Shown here one piece after another: positions 15,538 to 25,016 of a stretch of DNA of 64,000 bases (positions are counted from its first letter, which is position 1; every line of letters begins with the position of its first letter). Origin of the DNA: Bradyrhizobium sp. GTDB taxonomy: Bacteria; Pseudomonadota; Alphaproteobacteria; Rhizobiales; Xanthobacteraceae. The DNA lies in contig NZ_JACRMG010000032.1 of NCBI RefSeq assembly GCF_016219575.1, forward strand, positions 62,001 through 126,000, in the 5' to 3' direction. The translations under genes were made by a program, and so were the position numbers. The notes below the pieces were generated by a model. It ran no database searches. It was not told the DNA's origin and saw nothing but the letters and a program-made list of their open reading frames with translations.

Positions 15538-17754
15538 ATGGATGCCCACGCCGCTACCGGCTCGGCCGGCAAATGGTCGCCCCCGAAAAACGCCAGCGCC
15601 ATCGTGAAAAGCGTGCATGCGATGCTGCACCCCCGCAACATCGTGCTGGTCGGCGCCACCGACAAGCCCGGCAATTATGCCGAGCGCATCTGGAACAACC
15701 TGGTCAAGTACGGCTACGAGGGCGGCCTCTATCCGGTCAACGCCAAACGCGAAACTATCTGGGGCGTCAGCTGCTACAAGGATTTCGCGAGCCTTCCCGA
15801 AAAGCCCGACCATGTGCTGGTGCTGGTGCCCGCGCGCTTTGCGGTGCAGGTCATCCGCGATGCGGCGGCTACCGGCGCGCGCTCGGCAACCATCGTCACC
15901 TCGGGCTTCTCCGAGTTGCAGGATGAGGAGAGCCAGCGCCTCGCCGAGGAGCTGAAGCGGGCGGTGCAGGAAACCGGGCTTGCGGTGACCGGCCCCAACT
16001 GCCTCGGCAATCTCAGCGCCGGCGAGAAGCTCTTCACCAATATCGACGACCGCATCGTCACCATGGAGCAGGGCGCGGTCGGCATAGCCGGCCAGTCCGG
16101 CGCCATCGTGATGGCGATCCGCCAGGCGCTGGAGGATCGCGGCGTCGGCGTCGGCTACATGGTGACGACGGGCAACGAGGTCGGGCTCGAGACGCCGGAC
16201 CTGATGGCCTATTTCGCCGCCGATCCCTCGATCCGCGTCATCGTGGTCTATCTCGAGGGCGTGCGGAACACGAAGGCCTTTCGCGACGCCTGCAAGGCCG
16301 CGCGCGCCGCCGGCAAGCCGGTCATTGCACTGAAGCTCGGCGCTTCCGAAGGCGGACGCGCGGCTGCCATGGCGCATACCGGGGCGCTGGCCGGCTCGAT
16401 CGAAACCTTCGATGCGATCTCGACCCGCGAGGGCGTGATCCGCGTCCGCGGCCTCGACGAGCTGATAGAGACCACCGAATGCTTCGTTCATGCCGACACG
16501 CCGAAGGGCAACCGGCTTGCCGCGGTGTCGCTGTCCGGCGGCAAGCGCGGCTTGCTGATCGACACCTTCTATGCCGCCGGCATGAACTTCGCGCCGCTCT
16601 CGGTCAACGCATCGGAGCAGCTGGCAAAGATGCTCGGCCCCGGCAGCATCGTCGGCAATCCCCTCGACGCCGGCTTCGCCGCCGTGGTCGATCCCTCCGT
16701 CTACATGAAGTCGATCGAGATCATGATCGAGGATCCCGACACCGACATCGTCATCATCGACGCCGAGCTGCCGAAGGCGCCGCATGAACTGCGCGAGCGC
16801 AACCTGCGCATCGTCAACGAGATGGCGGGCAAGGCCGGCAAGCCCGTGATCTACATCAGCGCCATGTCGATCGGCTTCACCGAGCACACCAAGTCGTTGC
16901 GCAAATCGATTCCGAATGTCGCGGTGCTGCAGGGCCTCGACCGCGCGGTCGGCGCCATCAAATCGCTGATCGAGTATGCGAGCCTGCGCAAGGAGGTGCC
17001 CGACATCGTCTCGAGCTCGAAGGCGTCCGCCCGCGCGGCGCTGGAGCGGGCCTTGAAGAACACCAGCGGCGCCGCCGCGCTCGACGAGGTGGAATCGAAG
17101 AAGCTGCTGAAGGCCTACGGCATCCCGATTTCGCAAGAAGCAATTGCGCAGACCTCGGCCGAGGCTGTGAAGATCGCAAGGAAGATCGGCTTCCCGGTCG
17201 TGGCAAAGGTCGTCAGCCCCGACATCCTGCACAAGTCGGACGTCGGCGGCGTCGTGCTCAATCTCGGCAGCGCCGCCGAAGTGAAGAAGGCCTTCGACGA
17301 TATCGTCAAGCGCGTGAAGAAGCTGAAGAACAAGCCCAGGCTCGAAGGCATCCTGATCGCGCAGCAGGTCAAGGCCGATCTCGAGCTCGTGGTCGGCGCC
17401 TCCCTCGACGCCGAGATGGGTCCGGTGGTGCTGTTCGGCACCGGCGGCGTGGACATCGAATTGATGAAGGACGTCGCACTCGCCGGCGCCCCGATCGATG
17501 CGGCCGAGGCGAAGCAGCTGATCGCCCGCACCAAGGCCGGCGTGAAGATGAAGGGCTATCGCGGCCGCCCCGCGCTGCACGAGGCTTCCGCCGTGAAGGC
17601 ACTGGTCGGTCTCTCCAACCTGATCGCGGATGCCGGCAACCGTATCGCCTCGATCGACGTCAATCCGTTCCTGATCAACAGCAAGGTCGGCGTGGCCGTT
17701 GACGGGCTGATCGTTCTCAACAACGAGGCAGCGCGCAAGGCGGCGAAGCACTAG
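15538..17754 (+). CDS. NDP-forming acyl-CoA synthetase (acetate-CoA ligase family)
   Basis: A 738-residue single-chain enzyme related to succinyl-CoA synthetase. In order: a CoA-binding Rossmann domain (about 25-150, PRNIVLVGATDKPGNYAERI), two flavodoxin-like ligase domains (about 175-480) with the phosphorylatable histidine in MAHTGALAGS, and an ATP-grasp domain from about 500 (ESKKLLKAYGIPI, FPVVAKVVSPDILHKSDVGG, IDVNPF). It should form an acyl-CoA from acid, CoA and ATP or the reverse. The acid is not known; acetate, aromatic and dicarboxylic acids all occur in the family. GGTGAGAG lies near the ATG. Confidence 0.88.
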   Translation: MDAHAATGSAGKWSPPKNASAIVKSVHAMLHPRNIVLVGATDKPGNYAERIWNNLVKYGYEGGLYPVNAKRETIWGVSCYKDFASLPEKPDHVLVLVPARFAVQVIRDAAATGARSATIVTSGFSELQDEESQRLAEELKRAVQETGLAVTGPNCLGNLSAGEKLFTNIDDRIVTMEQGAVGIAGQSGAIVMAIRQALEDRGVGVGYMVTTGNEVGLETPDLMAYFAADPSIRVIVVYLEGVRNTKAFRDACKAARAAGKPVIALKLGASEGGRAAAMAHTGALAGSIETFDAISTREGVIRVRGLDELIETTECFVHADTPKGNRLAAVSLSGGKRGLLIDTFYAAGMNFAPLSVNASEQLAKMLGPGSIVGNPLDAGFAAVVDPSVYMKSIEIMIEDPDTDIVIIDAELPKAPHELRERNLRIVNEMAGKAGKPVIYISAMSIGFTEHTKSLRKSIPNVAVLQGLDRAVGAIKSLIEYASLRKEVPDIVSSSKASARAALERALKNTSGAAALDEVESKKLLKAYGIPISQEAIAQTSAEAVKIARKIGFPVVAKVVSPDILHKSDVGGVVLNLGSAAEVKKAFDDIVKRVKKLKNKPRLEGILIAQQVKADLELVVGASLDAEMGPVVLFGTGGVDIELMKDVALAGAPIDAAEAKQLIARTKAGVKMKGYRGRPALHEASAVKALVGLSNLIADAGNRIASIDVNPFLINSKVGVAVDGLIVLNNEAARKAAKH

Positions 17755-17768
17755 CGGAGGGAATAGCC

Positions 17769-18170
17769 ATGAAACTGACAGGCGGATGCTATTGCGGCGC
17801 GGTGCGCTATGAGGCCGAAGGCGAGCCGATGATGATGGCGCAGTGCCATTGCCGCGAGTGCCAGTACATCACCGGCGGCTCGCCCAACGTGTTCGTGGCC
17901 ATGTCACCGGACAGCTTCAGATACACAAAGGGGGCACCGAAGCAGTTCGCTCGCAAGGATCTGGAGAATCCGAGGACGCGCGAATTCTGCGCCGAATGCG
18001 GCACCCATGTCGTGACGCGCCCGCCGCGGCCGGTCGTCATCATCAAGGTCGGCACGCTGGATGAGCCCGGCCGGATCATGCCGCAGGTCGCGATCTACAC
18101 CATCGACAAGCAGCCGTTCCACCACGTGCCGGAAGGCATGCCGGCCTTCGAGCGGCTGCCGCAGCAGTAG
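17769..18170 (+). CDS. GFA (Gfa/CENP-V) family zinc protein
   Basis: A 133-residue protein of the glutathione-dependent formaldehyde-activating fold. The zinc-binding cysteines are in GGCYCGAV (N-terminus), QCHCREC (about 25-31) and CAECGTH (about 77-83), the full family pattern. Most members are not true Gfa enzymes, so formaldehyde chemistry should not be assumed. It follows the acyl-CoA synthetase by 14 bp with GGAGGG before its ATG, so the two are probably cotranscribed. A palindromic repeat follows it. Confidence 0.9.
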   Translation: MKLTGGCYCGAVRYEAEGEPMMMAQCHCRECQYITGGSPNVFVAMSPDSFRYTKGAPKQFARKDLENPRTREFCAECGTHVVTRPPRPVVIIKVGTLDEPGRIMPQVAIYTIDKQPFHHVPEGMPAFERLPQQ

Positions 18171-18186
18171 CGATCTTCTCTATCGG

Positions 18187-18279
18187 TCGTCATGGCCGGG
18201 TTCGTCCCGGCCATCCACGTCTTTCTCTCAAATGGCGCCAAAGACGTGGATGCCCGGCACAAGGCCGGGCATGACGAAA
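18187..18279. repeat. Dispersed palindromic repeat, copy 3
   Basis: Opens TCGTCATGGCCGGG and closes GCCGGGCATGACGA. Inner arms CATCCACGTCTTT and AAAGACGTGGATG are complementary, and each end has its own short palindrome (CCGGG-TTCGT-CCCGG; GCCCGGC-ACAAG-GCCGGGC). The whole can fold into a three-armed structure. It lies between two convergent genes. Confidence 0.8.
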
Positions 18280-18304
18280 ACCCCGAGAGCAGTGGGACTC
18301 GATC

Positions 18305-19090
18305 TTACGCCGCCGCCAGCGCCATTTCGTCGGCGCGCACGACGCGGTCGCGGCCCTGGCGCTTGGCCATGTAGAGCGCCTGGTCGGCGACGCGCATGAC
18401 CCTGGCGAGATCGATCTCGCCGCGTGTCACGGTAAAGCCGATGCTGATCGTCATGCGCTCGCAGATGTCGCCGCTCCGGATCTCGCGAAGCGCACAGGTG
18501 CGGCGAATCTCCTCGGCATACATTTCAGCCTGCTCGCGCGAGAGGCCGATCATCAGCGCGGCGAACTCTTCACCGCCGTGGCGCGCCACCAGTCCGCCGC
18601 GGGCCAGCGAGAACTCGCGCAGCACGGCGGCGATCTCGATCAGCGCCTTGTCGCCGAACTCGTGGCCGAAACGGTCGTTGATCGATTTGAAATGGTCGAT
18701 GTCGGCCATGAAGACGACCGCCGGCAGGCCGGCCTGCTGCGCCGAGCGCAGCGCCAGCATTGCGGCTTCGTCGAAGCCGCGGCGGTTGAGCAACCCCGTG
18801 AGCTGGTCGGTCTGCGAAATGCGCGACAACTCGCTGCGCGTCAACGTCAGTTCCTGCAGCAGCCGTGCCGAGCGGTAGCTCAGGATGCCGGAGATCACCG
18901 CGGGAATGATGGTGGCCGCGCACATGCTGAGGAGCATGACGTCGCCGACACGGATCAACGCATCCGGATTGCTGCCCAGGCTCATCGCCAGCGTCGTCGC
19001 GGCCATCATGACGCTGATGCCGGTCGAAAAGGCCATGCGCCGGATGGTCTGGCGCACGACATCGGTGTCGGTGATAATCTGAAGGCTCAT
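18305..19090 (-). CDS. Membrane-bound diguanylate cyclase (GGDEF)
   Basis: A 261-residue protein with two membrane segments (about 20-38 and 49-70), a short coiled linker and a C-terminal GGDEF domain. The signature GGEEF is at 172-176 and the DxDHFKxIND metal and substrate motif at 130-139, so it should make cyclic di-GMP. The RxxD inhibitory site is absent (A and G at those positions). No sensor domain beyond the membrane helices. The ATG at 19090 (MSLQ) is preferred; ATG at 19111 and GTG at 19132 are possible. Confidence 0.88.
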   Translation of the reverse strand: MSLQIITDTDVVRQTIRRMAFSTGISVMMAATTLAMSLGSNPDALIRVGDVMLLSMCAATIIPAVISGILSYRSARLLQELTLTRSELSRISQTDQLTGLLNRRGFDEAAMLALRSAQQAGLPAVVFMADIDHFKSINDRFGHEFGDKALIEIAAVLREFSLARGGLVARHGGEEFAALMIGLSREQAEMYAEEIRRTCALREIRSGDICERMTISIGFTVTRGEIDLARVMRVADQALYMAKRQGRDRVVRADEMALAAA

Positions 19091-19285
19091 GGTCCGCTCG
19101 GTTCGGACCATCCCTAACACCGCTGCGCACACGAACTCCTTAAACCAAAGTGTGATCCGTCAAGCGCGGTAAAGGGCACCCCACGCAGTCTGCTAAAATG
19201 CCTTGCATCCGCCGGGCAGCGTCGGGGCAATCCGGCATTTGCCGCGCTCGATTTTGGGTGTCTGGACGGCCGGCACGGCCGATGG

Positions 19286-19301
19286 TTAATCGCGTCTTAA
19301 C
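19286..19301 (+). promoter_or_regulatory. CtrA box upstream of the aminotransferase-ftsK genes
   Basis: TTAA-TCGCGTC-TTAAC is an exact match to the CtrA consensus TTAA-N7-TTAAC, embedded in a GGTTAA/TTAACC palindrome. It lies 85 bp before the aminotransferase ATG and about 195 bp before the divergent GGDEF gene. CtrA is the alphaproteobacterial cell-cycle regulator. Confidence 0.6.
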
Positions 19302-19385
19302 CTCGCCGTATCTATGGTGATTTGATCGGGTCTTTCGGCCGGCACTTCCCTGCCCGGCTGCATTGAAAGTGCTGGCGTTTCAGAC

Positions 19386-20612
19386 ATGGCAATGACCGCC
19401 TCTTCCGGCCTGGCACAAGGTGCCGGCAATGTATCGGCTGCCGGTCAGGCCGAGCGCTCCCCGTTTGTCCGGACAACCGAGCTGCTGGCACCCTATCAAC
19501 CCGGTAAGCCATTGATAACATTGTCATTGGGCGAGCCGCAGCACCCGGTGCCTGACTTCGTCGGCCCGGTCCTGGCCAGGCACATCGCCGATTTCGGCCG
19601 CTATCCCATGGCCAAGGGCATCGAGCCGTTTCGCCACGCGGTCGCCAACTGGCTGTCGACACGATTCAGCCTGCCTCGCGCCGTCGATCCCGAAACCGAA
19701 GTGCTGGTGCTCAACGGCAGCCGCGAAGGCCTGTTCTTCGCCGCCATCACTGCCTCGCGCCATGTCGGCAATCGCAGGGGCCGCCCCGCCATCCTGATGC
19801 CGAATCCGTTCTACCCGGCCTATGGCGCCGGTGCGCGCGCCGCCGGCTGCGAGCAGGTGTACCTGCCGACCACCGTCGCCAACGGATTCCTGCCTGACCT
19901 GGATTCGCTCAATGATGCGCTGCTGGCGCGCACGGTAGCGATGTTCATCGCCTCGCCGGCCAACCCGCAAGGCTCGGTCGCCACGCGCGATTATTTCACG
20001 CGGCTGAAGCAGCTCGCCGACCGCTTCGGCTTCTTCATCCTCAGCGACGAGTGCTATTCGGAAATCTACACCAGGGAAGCGCCGGGCAGCGCGCTGGAAT
20101 GCGCGGGCCCCGACTTTTCCAACGTCGTCGTGTTCCAGTCGCTGTCGAAGCGCTCGAACCTGCCGGGCATGCGGGTCGGCTTCGCCGCCGGCGACAAGAA
20201 ATTCCTCGCTGCCTTCCTCGAGCTGCGCAACGTCGCCGCACCGCAGGTGCCGGTGCCGCTGCAGCATGTCGCGGTCGCCGCCTACAGCGACGAGGCGCAT
20301 GTCGAGGAGAACCGCAAGCTCTACCGCATCAAGTTCGATCTCGCCGACCAGATCCTCGGCAGTCGCTACGGCTACGTCAGGCCGGCCGGCGGCTTCTGCG
20401 TCTGGCTCGACGTCTCCGGCCGCGGCGGCGACGAGGCGGCATGCGTCAAGCTCTATCGCGACGCCGGCGTGCGCGTGATCCCCGGCAGCTATCTGGCGCG
20501 AATGCAGGATGACGGCAGCAATCCCGGCGCGGGCTACATCCGGCTGGCGCTGGTATCGGACTCCCAATCTACGGCCGAAGCGTTGCATCGGCTGGTCGAA
20601 ACTCTGGATTAA
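19386..20612 (+). CDS. dapC: Class I/II PLP aminotransferase, succinyldiaminopimelate aminotransferase-like
   Basis: A 408-residue fold type I aminotransferase. The PLP lysine is in SLSKRSNLPGMRVG at about residue 255; the substrate-carboxylate arginine region (GYIRLALV) is near the C-terminus, and NPFYPAY and ASPANPQG are the cofactor-binding blocks. The SLSKRSN variant with a short interval to GMR is typical of DapC, which makes N-succinyl-LL-diaminopimelate for lysine and peptidoglycan. Substrate is inferred from this likeness. It lies 20 bp upstream of ftsK, same strand, downstream of a CtrA box. Confidence 0.75.
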   Translation: MAMTASSGLAQGAGNVSAAGQAERSPFVRTTELLAPYQPGKPLITLSLGEPQHPVPDFVGPVLARHIADFGRYPMAKGIEPFRHAVANWLSTRFSLPRAVDPETEVLVLNGSREGLFFAAITASRHVGNRRGRPAILMPNPFYPAYGAGARAAGCEQVYLPTTVANGFLPDLDSLNDALLARTVAMFIASPANPQGSVATRDYFTRLKQLADRFGFFILSDECYSEIYTREAPGSALECAGPDFSNVVVFQSLSKRSNLPGMRVGFAAGDKKFLAAFLELRNVAAPQVPVPLQHVAVAAYSDEAHVEENRKLYRIKFDLADQILGSRYGYVRPAGGFCVWLDVSGRGGDEAACVKLYRDAGVRVIPGSYLARMQDDGSNPGAGYIRLALVSDSQSTAEALHRLVETLD

Positions 20613-20632
20613 TCGCAAGGCGCGCTACGAGC

Positions 20633-23080
20633 ATGGCAGCGATCGAACGGATAATTCCACTGGTGAGCCATCTGCCGCCGTCGATCCGCGACGCGCTGGC
20701 GCGGCGCATTCGCGAACTGGTTGGCCTCGGCCTGATCGTGCTGTCCGGTGTCGCAGCCGCCGCGCTGATGACCTGGTCGGTGCAGGATCCGAGCCTGAGC
20801 CACGCCACCTCGCGTGCGATCCGCAATGTGCTCGGCTATCCCGGCGCGATCGGCGCCGATCTGTCGATGCAGATCCTCGGCCTCGGCGCCATCATGCTGA
20901 TCCTGCCCATTGCCGTGTGGGGCTGGCGCATGCTGACCCACCGCACCTTCGACCGCGAGGCGTTGCGGCTCGGCTGCTGGCTGCTGGCAACCGTACTCGC
21001 GGCGGGTTTCGCCAGCTGTTTCCAGCATGGCGGCGCATGGCCGCTGCCGACCGGACTCGGCGGCGTGGTGGGCGATGCCCTGGTGCGCGCACCGGCGGTC
21101 GTGTTCGGCCCGGCCGGGCTCGTCTATCGCCTCGTGCTCGGCACCATCCTGTTCGCCGCGATGAGCGCCGCCTTCCTGTTCGCCTCCGGCTGGGGTTCGC
21201 GTCCGCGCGAGGACGAGGAACTGACGCCGATAGAGGATGACGACGAGCCGTTTGTCGAGGAGAAGGAGAGCCGCAGCTCCGTGTCGCTGGGTTTCCTGTT
21301 CCACGCCATCATGAGCGCTAAGGCGCGGATCGGCTGGTTTTTCTCGACCGCCTACCGCTCGCTGGTTTCCTCCAGCCCGGCACCGCGGCTTTCCTTCGAC
21401 CGCCAGGAGCCCAATCTCGACGGGCGCCGCGTGCCCTCGCTGGCGCCGCGGCACGATGAGGAAGAGGAGTTCGAAGACGAGGAAGAGGAGGACGAAGAGC
21501 CCGTCGCCCGCGCGCCGCGCAAGAAGCCGGCCCCGCGTCAGTCCTCGCGCAAATCTTCCGACAAGTTCGAGCTGCCGTCGGTATCCGTGCTGACGGCACC
21601 CAAAGCGTCCGACCGCCAGCCGCTTAGCAAGGCCGAGCTGGAGGCCAATTCCCGTTCGCTGGAAAGCGTGCTCGGCGATTTCGGCGTGCGCGGCGAAATC
21701 GTGAAGGCCCACCCCGGACCGGTCGTCACGCTGTATGAACTGGAGCCGGCGCCGGGCATCAAGTCTTCGCGCGTCATCGGCCTGGCCGACGACATCGCCC
21801 GCTCCATGAGCGCGCTGTCGGCGCGCGTCGCCGTCGTTCCCGGTCGCAATGCCATCGGCATCGAATTGCCGAACGCGCATCGCGAGAAGGTTTACCTGCG
21901 CGAACTGCTGACCGCCAAGGAGAGCGGCGACTCCGTCGCCAAGCTGCCGCTCTGCCTCGGCAAGACCATCGGCGGCGATCCCGTCATCATCGACCTCGCG
22001 CGCACGCCGCATATGCTGATCGCCGGCACCACCGGCTCCGGCAAATCGGTCGCCATCAACACCATGATCCTGAGCCTCGTGTACCGGCTGCGTCCGGACC
22101 AGTGCCGGCTGATCATGGTCGATCCGAAGATGCTCGAGCTTTCCGTCTATGACGGCATCCCGCATCTCCTCACGCCCGTCGTGACCGACCCGAAGAAGGC
22201 GGTGGTCGCGCTGAAATGGGCCGTGCGCGAGATGGAAGAGCGCTACAAGCGCATGGCCAAGCTCGGCGTCCGCAATATCGACGGCTACAATGCGCGCCTC
22301 GGCGAGGCCAAGGCCAGGGGCGAAGAGCTGACGCGCACCGTGCACACCGGCTTCGACAAGGAGACCGGCAAGGCGATCTACGAGGAGGAGAAGCTCGAGC
22401 TCGACCCGCTGCCCTACATCGTCATCATCGTCGACGAAATGGCCGACCTGATGATGGTCGCAGGCAAGGACATCGAGGGCGCGGTGCAGCGCCTGGCGCA
22501 GATGGCGCGCGCTGCCGGCCTGCACGTCATCCTCGCCACCCAGCGTCCCTCGGTCGACGTCATCACCGGCACCATCAAGGCGAACTTCCCGACCCGCATC
22601 GCCTTCCAGGTCACCTCGAAGATCGACAGCCGCACGATTCTCGGCGAGATGGGCGCCGAGCAGCTGCTCGGCCAGGGCGACATGCTCTACATGGCCGGCG
22701 GCGGCCGCATCAGCCGCGTGCACGGCCCGTTCGCTTCCGACGAGGAAGTCGAAAAGGTCGTGCGTCATCTCAAGACGCAAGGCCAGCCCGAATATCTCGA
22801 AGCGGTCACCGCGGAAGAAGAGACCGACGAGGACGGCGGCGCAGTGTTCGACGGCACCAGCATGGGCGGCGAGGGCGGCGACCTGTTCCAGCAGGCGGTC
22901 GCGATCGTCAAGCGCGACCAGAAGGCCTCGACCTCCTACATCCAGCGCCGCCTGCAGATCGGTTATAACCGCGCCGCGTCGCTGATGGAGCGCATGGAAC
23001 TGGAAGGCATCGTTGGCCCGGCGAATCACGCCGGCAAGCGCGAGATCCTCGTGGGCGAGGAAGAAGGCGGCGGTTACTGA
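20633..23080 (+). CDS. ftsK: DNA translocase FtsK
   Basis: An 815-residue translocase. The N-terminal region (about 25-190) has four membrane helices that anchor it at the septum. An acidic, Pro-rich linker follows (about 195-320). The motor has Walker A AGTTGSGKS at about 464 and Walker B YIVIIVDEMADLM. The C-terminal winged-helix gamma domain (about 745-815, STSYIQRRLQIGYNRAA) reads KOPS and activates XerD. It moves terminal DNA away from the closing septum and promotes dimer resolution. The linker is short compared with E. coli FtsK, as usual for this class. Confidence 0.96.
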   Translation: MAAIERIIPLVSHLPPSIRDALARRIRELVGLGLIVLSGVAAAALMTWSVQDPSLSHATSRAIRNVLGYPGAIGADLSMQILGLGAIMLILPIAVWGWRMLTHRTFDREALRLGCWLLATVLAAGFASCFQHGGAWPLPTGLGGVVGDALVRAPAVVFGPAGLVYRLVLGTILFAAMSAAFLFASGWGSRPREDEELTPIEDDDEPFVEEKESRSSVSLGFLFHAIMSAKARIGWFFSTAYRSLVSSSPAPRLSFDRQEPNLDGRRVPSLAPRHDEEEEFEDEEEEDEEPVARAPRKKPAPRQSSRKSSDKFELPSVSVLTAPKASDRQPLSKAELEANSRSLESVLGDFGVRGEIVKAHPGPVVTLYELEPAPGIKSSRVIGLADDIARSMSALSARVAVVPGRNAIGIELPNAHREKVYLRELLTAKESGDSVAKLPLCLGKTIGGDPVIIDLARTPHMLIAGTTGSGKSVAINTMILSLVYRLRPDQCRLIMVDPKMLELSVYDGIPHLLTPVVTDPKKAVVALKWAVREMEERYKRMAKLGVRNIDGYNARLGEAKARGEELTRTVHTGFDKETGKAIYEEEKLELDPLPYIVIIVDEMADLMMVAGKDIEGAVQRLAQMARAAGLHVILATQRPSVDVITGTIKANFPTRIAFQVTSKIDSRTILGEMGAEQLLGQGDMLYMAGGGRISRVHGPFASDEEVEKVVRHLKTQGQPEYLEAVTAEEETDEDGGAVFDGTSMGGEGGDLFQQAVAIVKRDQKASTSYIQRRLQIGYNRAASLMERMELEGIVGPANHAGKREILVGEEEGGGY

Positions 23081-23203
23081 CAAAAGGGCCGCTTTTTGCG
23101 GCAAAACCTCACGGAAAAACGATATCTCAGCAGGCCAAAATCGCGCTAAAAGTGGCCGCCAACAAAGCGGGATGATGCGTTGAACGGAAGTCTTGAAGTT
23201 CGC

Positions 23204-24013
23204 ATGACAAAACACCAGTACCCCATCCGCGCGCTGGCGCTCCTGATCGCGACATCGCTCGCGGTCTTCGTCACTGCATCTTCCGCGCAGACCGTTCCGG
23301 TGCCGAAACCCGCGCCGAAAGCCCGCGACCGTGACAGTGCGCAGAACCAGATGAGCGCCGCCGAAAAGGCGCCGTTGACCACCGCTACGACACAGCAAGC
23401 GCCGCCGACGCCCGTCATTCCCGATCCGCGCCGCAACGTGCCCGCCAATATCTTTGCGACCTTCGATGCCAACCAGAAGGCGCAGGCCGCAAGGGTCTCG
23501 ACCTATCTGTCGTCGCTGCAGCAGCTGAGCGGCAGCTTCGTCCAGGTCGGCCCCGACGGCAGCAAGACCAAGGGCGATTTCTACATCATGAAGCCCGGCA
23601 AGGTGCGCTTCGAATACGATCCGCCGACGCCGATCGCGATCATCGCCGACGGCTCTTCGCTGGCGGTGCGCGACCGCAAGCTGGCGACCCAGGACATCTA
23701 TCCGCTGTCGCAGACCCCCCTGCGCTTCCTGCTCTCCGACCGCATCGACCTCCTGAAGGACACCAACGTCGTCAGCGTCACCGCCGACGACGTCTTCATC
23801 AGCGTCACCATTGAGGAAAAGCAGGCGCTGATCGGCACCAGCCGCCTCATGCTGATGGTCGGCACCAAGGACGGCCAGCTCAAGCAATGGACCGTCACCG
23901 ACCCGCAGGGCTACGACACCACGGTCGCCGTCTATAATCTGGACGCGAACAAGAAGGTCGATCCCGGCCTGTTCAAGATCGACTTCACCAACTATTCGAC
24001 CCCGCCGGGCTAG
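23204..24013 (+). CDS. LolA-like outer-membrane lipoprotein carrier
   Basis: A 269-residue exported protein with a signal peptide (about residues 1-28, ending SSA-Q), a Pro/Ala-rich spacer up to about 85, and a LolA fold in the C-terminal two thirds (SGSFVQVGPDGSKTKGDFYIMKPGKVRF is the family opening, split here by normal variation). LolA carries lipoproteins across the periplasm to the outer membrane. The spacer makes it longer than E. coli LolA, which is common in rhizobia. The start is ATG at 23204; TTG at 23180 would add eight residues. It lies 123 bp after ftsK. Confidence 0.85.
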   Translation: MTKHQYPIRALALLIATSLAVFVTASSAQTVPVPKPAPKARDRDSAQNQMSAAEKAPLTTATTQQAPPTPVIPDPRRNVPANIFATFDANQKAQAARVSTYLSSLQQLSGSFVQVGPDGSKTKGDFYIMKPGKVRFEYDPPTPIAIIADGSSLAVRDRKLATQDIYPLSQTPLRFLLSDRIDLLKDTNVVSVTADDVFISVTIEEKQALIGTSRLMLMVGTKDGQLKQWTVTDPQGYDTTVAVYNLDANKKVDPGLFKIDFTNYSTPPG

Positions 24014-24026
24014 CGCCAAGCACCCT

Positions 24027-24106
24027 CGTAGGGTGGATTAGCCGAAGGCGTAATCCACCATCTTGCCTGGGATTCGGTGGGTTACGCTGCGCTAACCCAC
24101 CCTACG
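24027..24106. repeat. Dispersed palindromic repeat, copy 4 (GTAGGGTGG type)
   Basis: The outer arms CGTAGGGTGG and CCACCCTACG are complementary. Each half is itself palindromic: GGTGGATTA-GCCGAAGGCG-TAATCCACC on the left and GTGGGTTA-CGCTGCGC-TAACCCAC on the right. It is related in its ends to the element between parA and parB (41420-41499). It lies between lolA and exonuclease III. Confidence 0.8.
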
Positions 24107-24165
24107 CACCTCCGCTGTGGACAAGGATTCGCGCGGTTCCAATCCATGCTAGAACGCACTCCCCC

Positions 24166-24981
24166 ATGCGTTTCTCCCTGACAACCTGGAACATCAATTC
24201 GGTGCGGCTGCGCATCGACCTCGTCGCCAAATTCCTCAAGGCGGTGCGGCCGGACGTGCTGTGCCTGCAGGAGACGAAATGCATCGACGATGCATTCCCG
24301 CTGAAGCGATTTCGCCGGCTCGGCTATGAGCATGTCGCGCTGAACGGGCAGAAGGGCTATCACGGCGTCGCCATCGTCTCGAAGCTGCCGTTCGACAGCA
24401 GCGATGTCAGGACCTTCTGCGACAAGGTGGATTCCCGCCATATCTCGGTTTCCTTCGGCGAGAAGGCGCAGCTCGCAAAGCCGCTGGTGCTGCATAATTT
24501 CTACGTACCGGCCGGCGGCGACATTCCCGATCCCGCGCTCAACCCGAAATTCGATCACAAGCTGAAGTTTCTCGACGAGATGAAGGCGTGCGAGCCGCTG
24601 CATCCGCGCGGCGACGACCGCCACATCCTGGTCGGCGATCTCAACGTCGCGCCGCACGAGAACGACGTCTGGTCGCACCGGCAGCTGTTGAAAGTCGTCT
24701 CGCACACGCCGATCGAATGCGAGAAGCTGCTCGCCGCCCAAACCCATGGCGAATGGATCGACGTCGCGCGCGAAAGATTTCCGATGTCGGAGAAGGTCTA
24801 CACCTGGTGGAGCTACCGCGCCGCCGACTGGACCGCCGGCGACCGCGGCCGCCGGCTCGACCACATCTGGGTCTCGCGCGCGCTGAAGGACAAGGTCGCC
24901 GACTTCCGCATCCTGCGCGACGCCCGCGGCTGGGCGCGTCCGTCGGACCACGTGCCGGTCACGGCGGTGCTAGAGGTCTAG
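24166..24981 (+). CDS. xth: Exodeoxyribonuclease III
   Basis: A 271-residue EEP-fold nuclease acting at abasic sites and 3' blocked ends in base-excision repair. Active-site blocks: the NINSVR asparagine near 11, LQETKC (about 39-44) with the metal glutamate, HNFYVPAGGD, GDLNVAP (about 158-164), YTWWSYR and RLDHIW, and the terminal SDHVPV with the catalytic histidine. The length matches the family. It stands alone between a palindromic repeat and a leftward cyclic-nucleotide-binding gene. Confidence 0.95.
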   Translation: MRFSLTTWNINSVRLRIDLVAKFLKAVRPDVLCLQETKCIDDAFPLKRFRRLGYEHVALNGQKGYHGVAIVSKLPFDSSDVRTFCDKVDSRHISVSFGEKAQLAKPLVLHNFYVPAGGDIPDPALNPKFDHKLKFLDEMKACEPLHPRGDDRHILVGDLNVAPHENDVWSHRQLLKVVSHTPIECEKLLAAQTHGEWIDVARERFPMSEKVYTWWSYRAADWTAGDRGRRLDHIWVSRALKDKVADFRILRDARGWARPSDHVPVTAVLEV

Positions 24982-25016
24982 CTCCGTCGCCGCGACTCAC
25001 ACCCTCACCGTGAGGA

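Noticed and set aside
15268..17751. Long minus-strand frame of 827 codons
   Set aside because: It is antisense to the acyl-CoA synthetase and has the low-complexity look of a shadow frame.
20609..24019. Very long open frame of 1136 codons on the minus strand
   Set aside because: It lies antisense to ftsK and lolA, which have full family motifs. Such antisense frames are common in GC-rich coding DNA because third-position GC avoids stops.
24115..24123. TGTGGACAA as a DnaA box
   Set aside because: It is a single isolated near-match far from any cluster, expected by chance in 64 kb.
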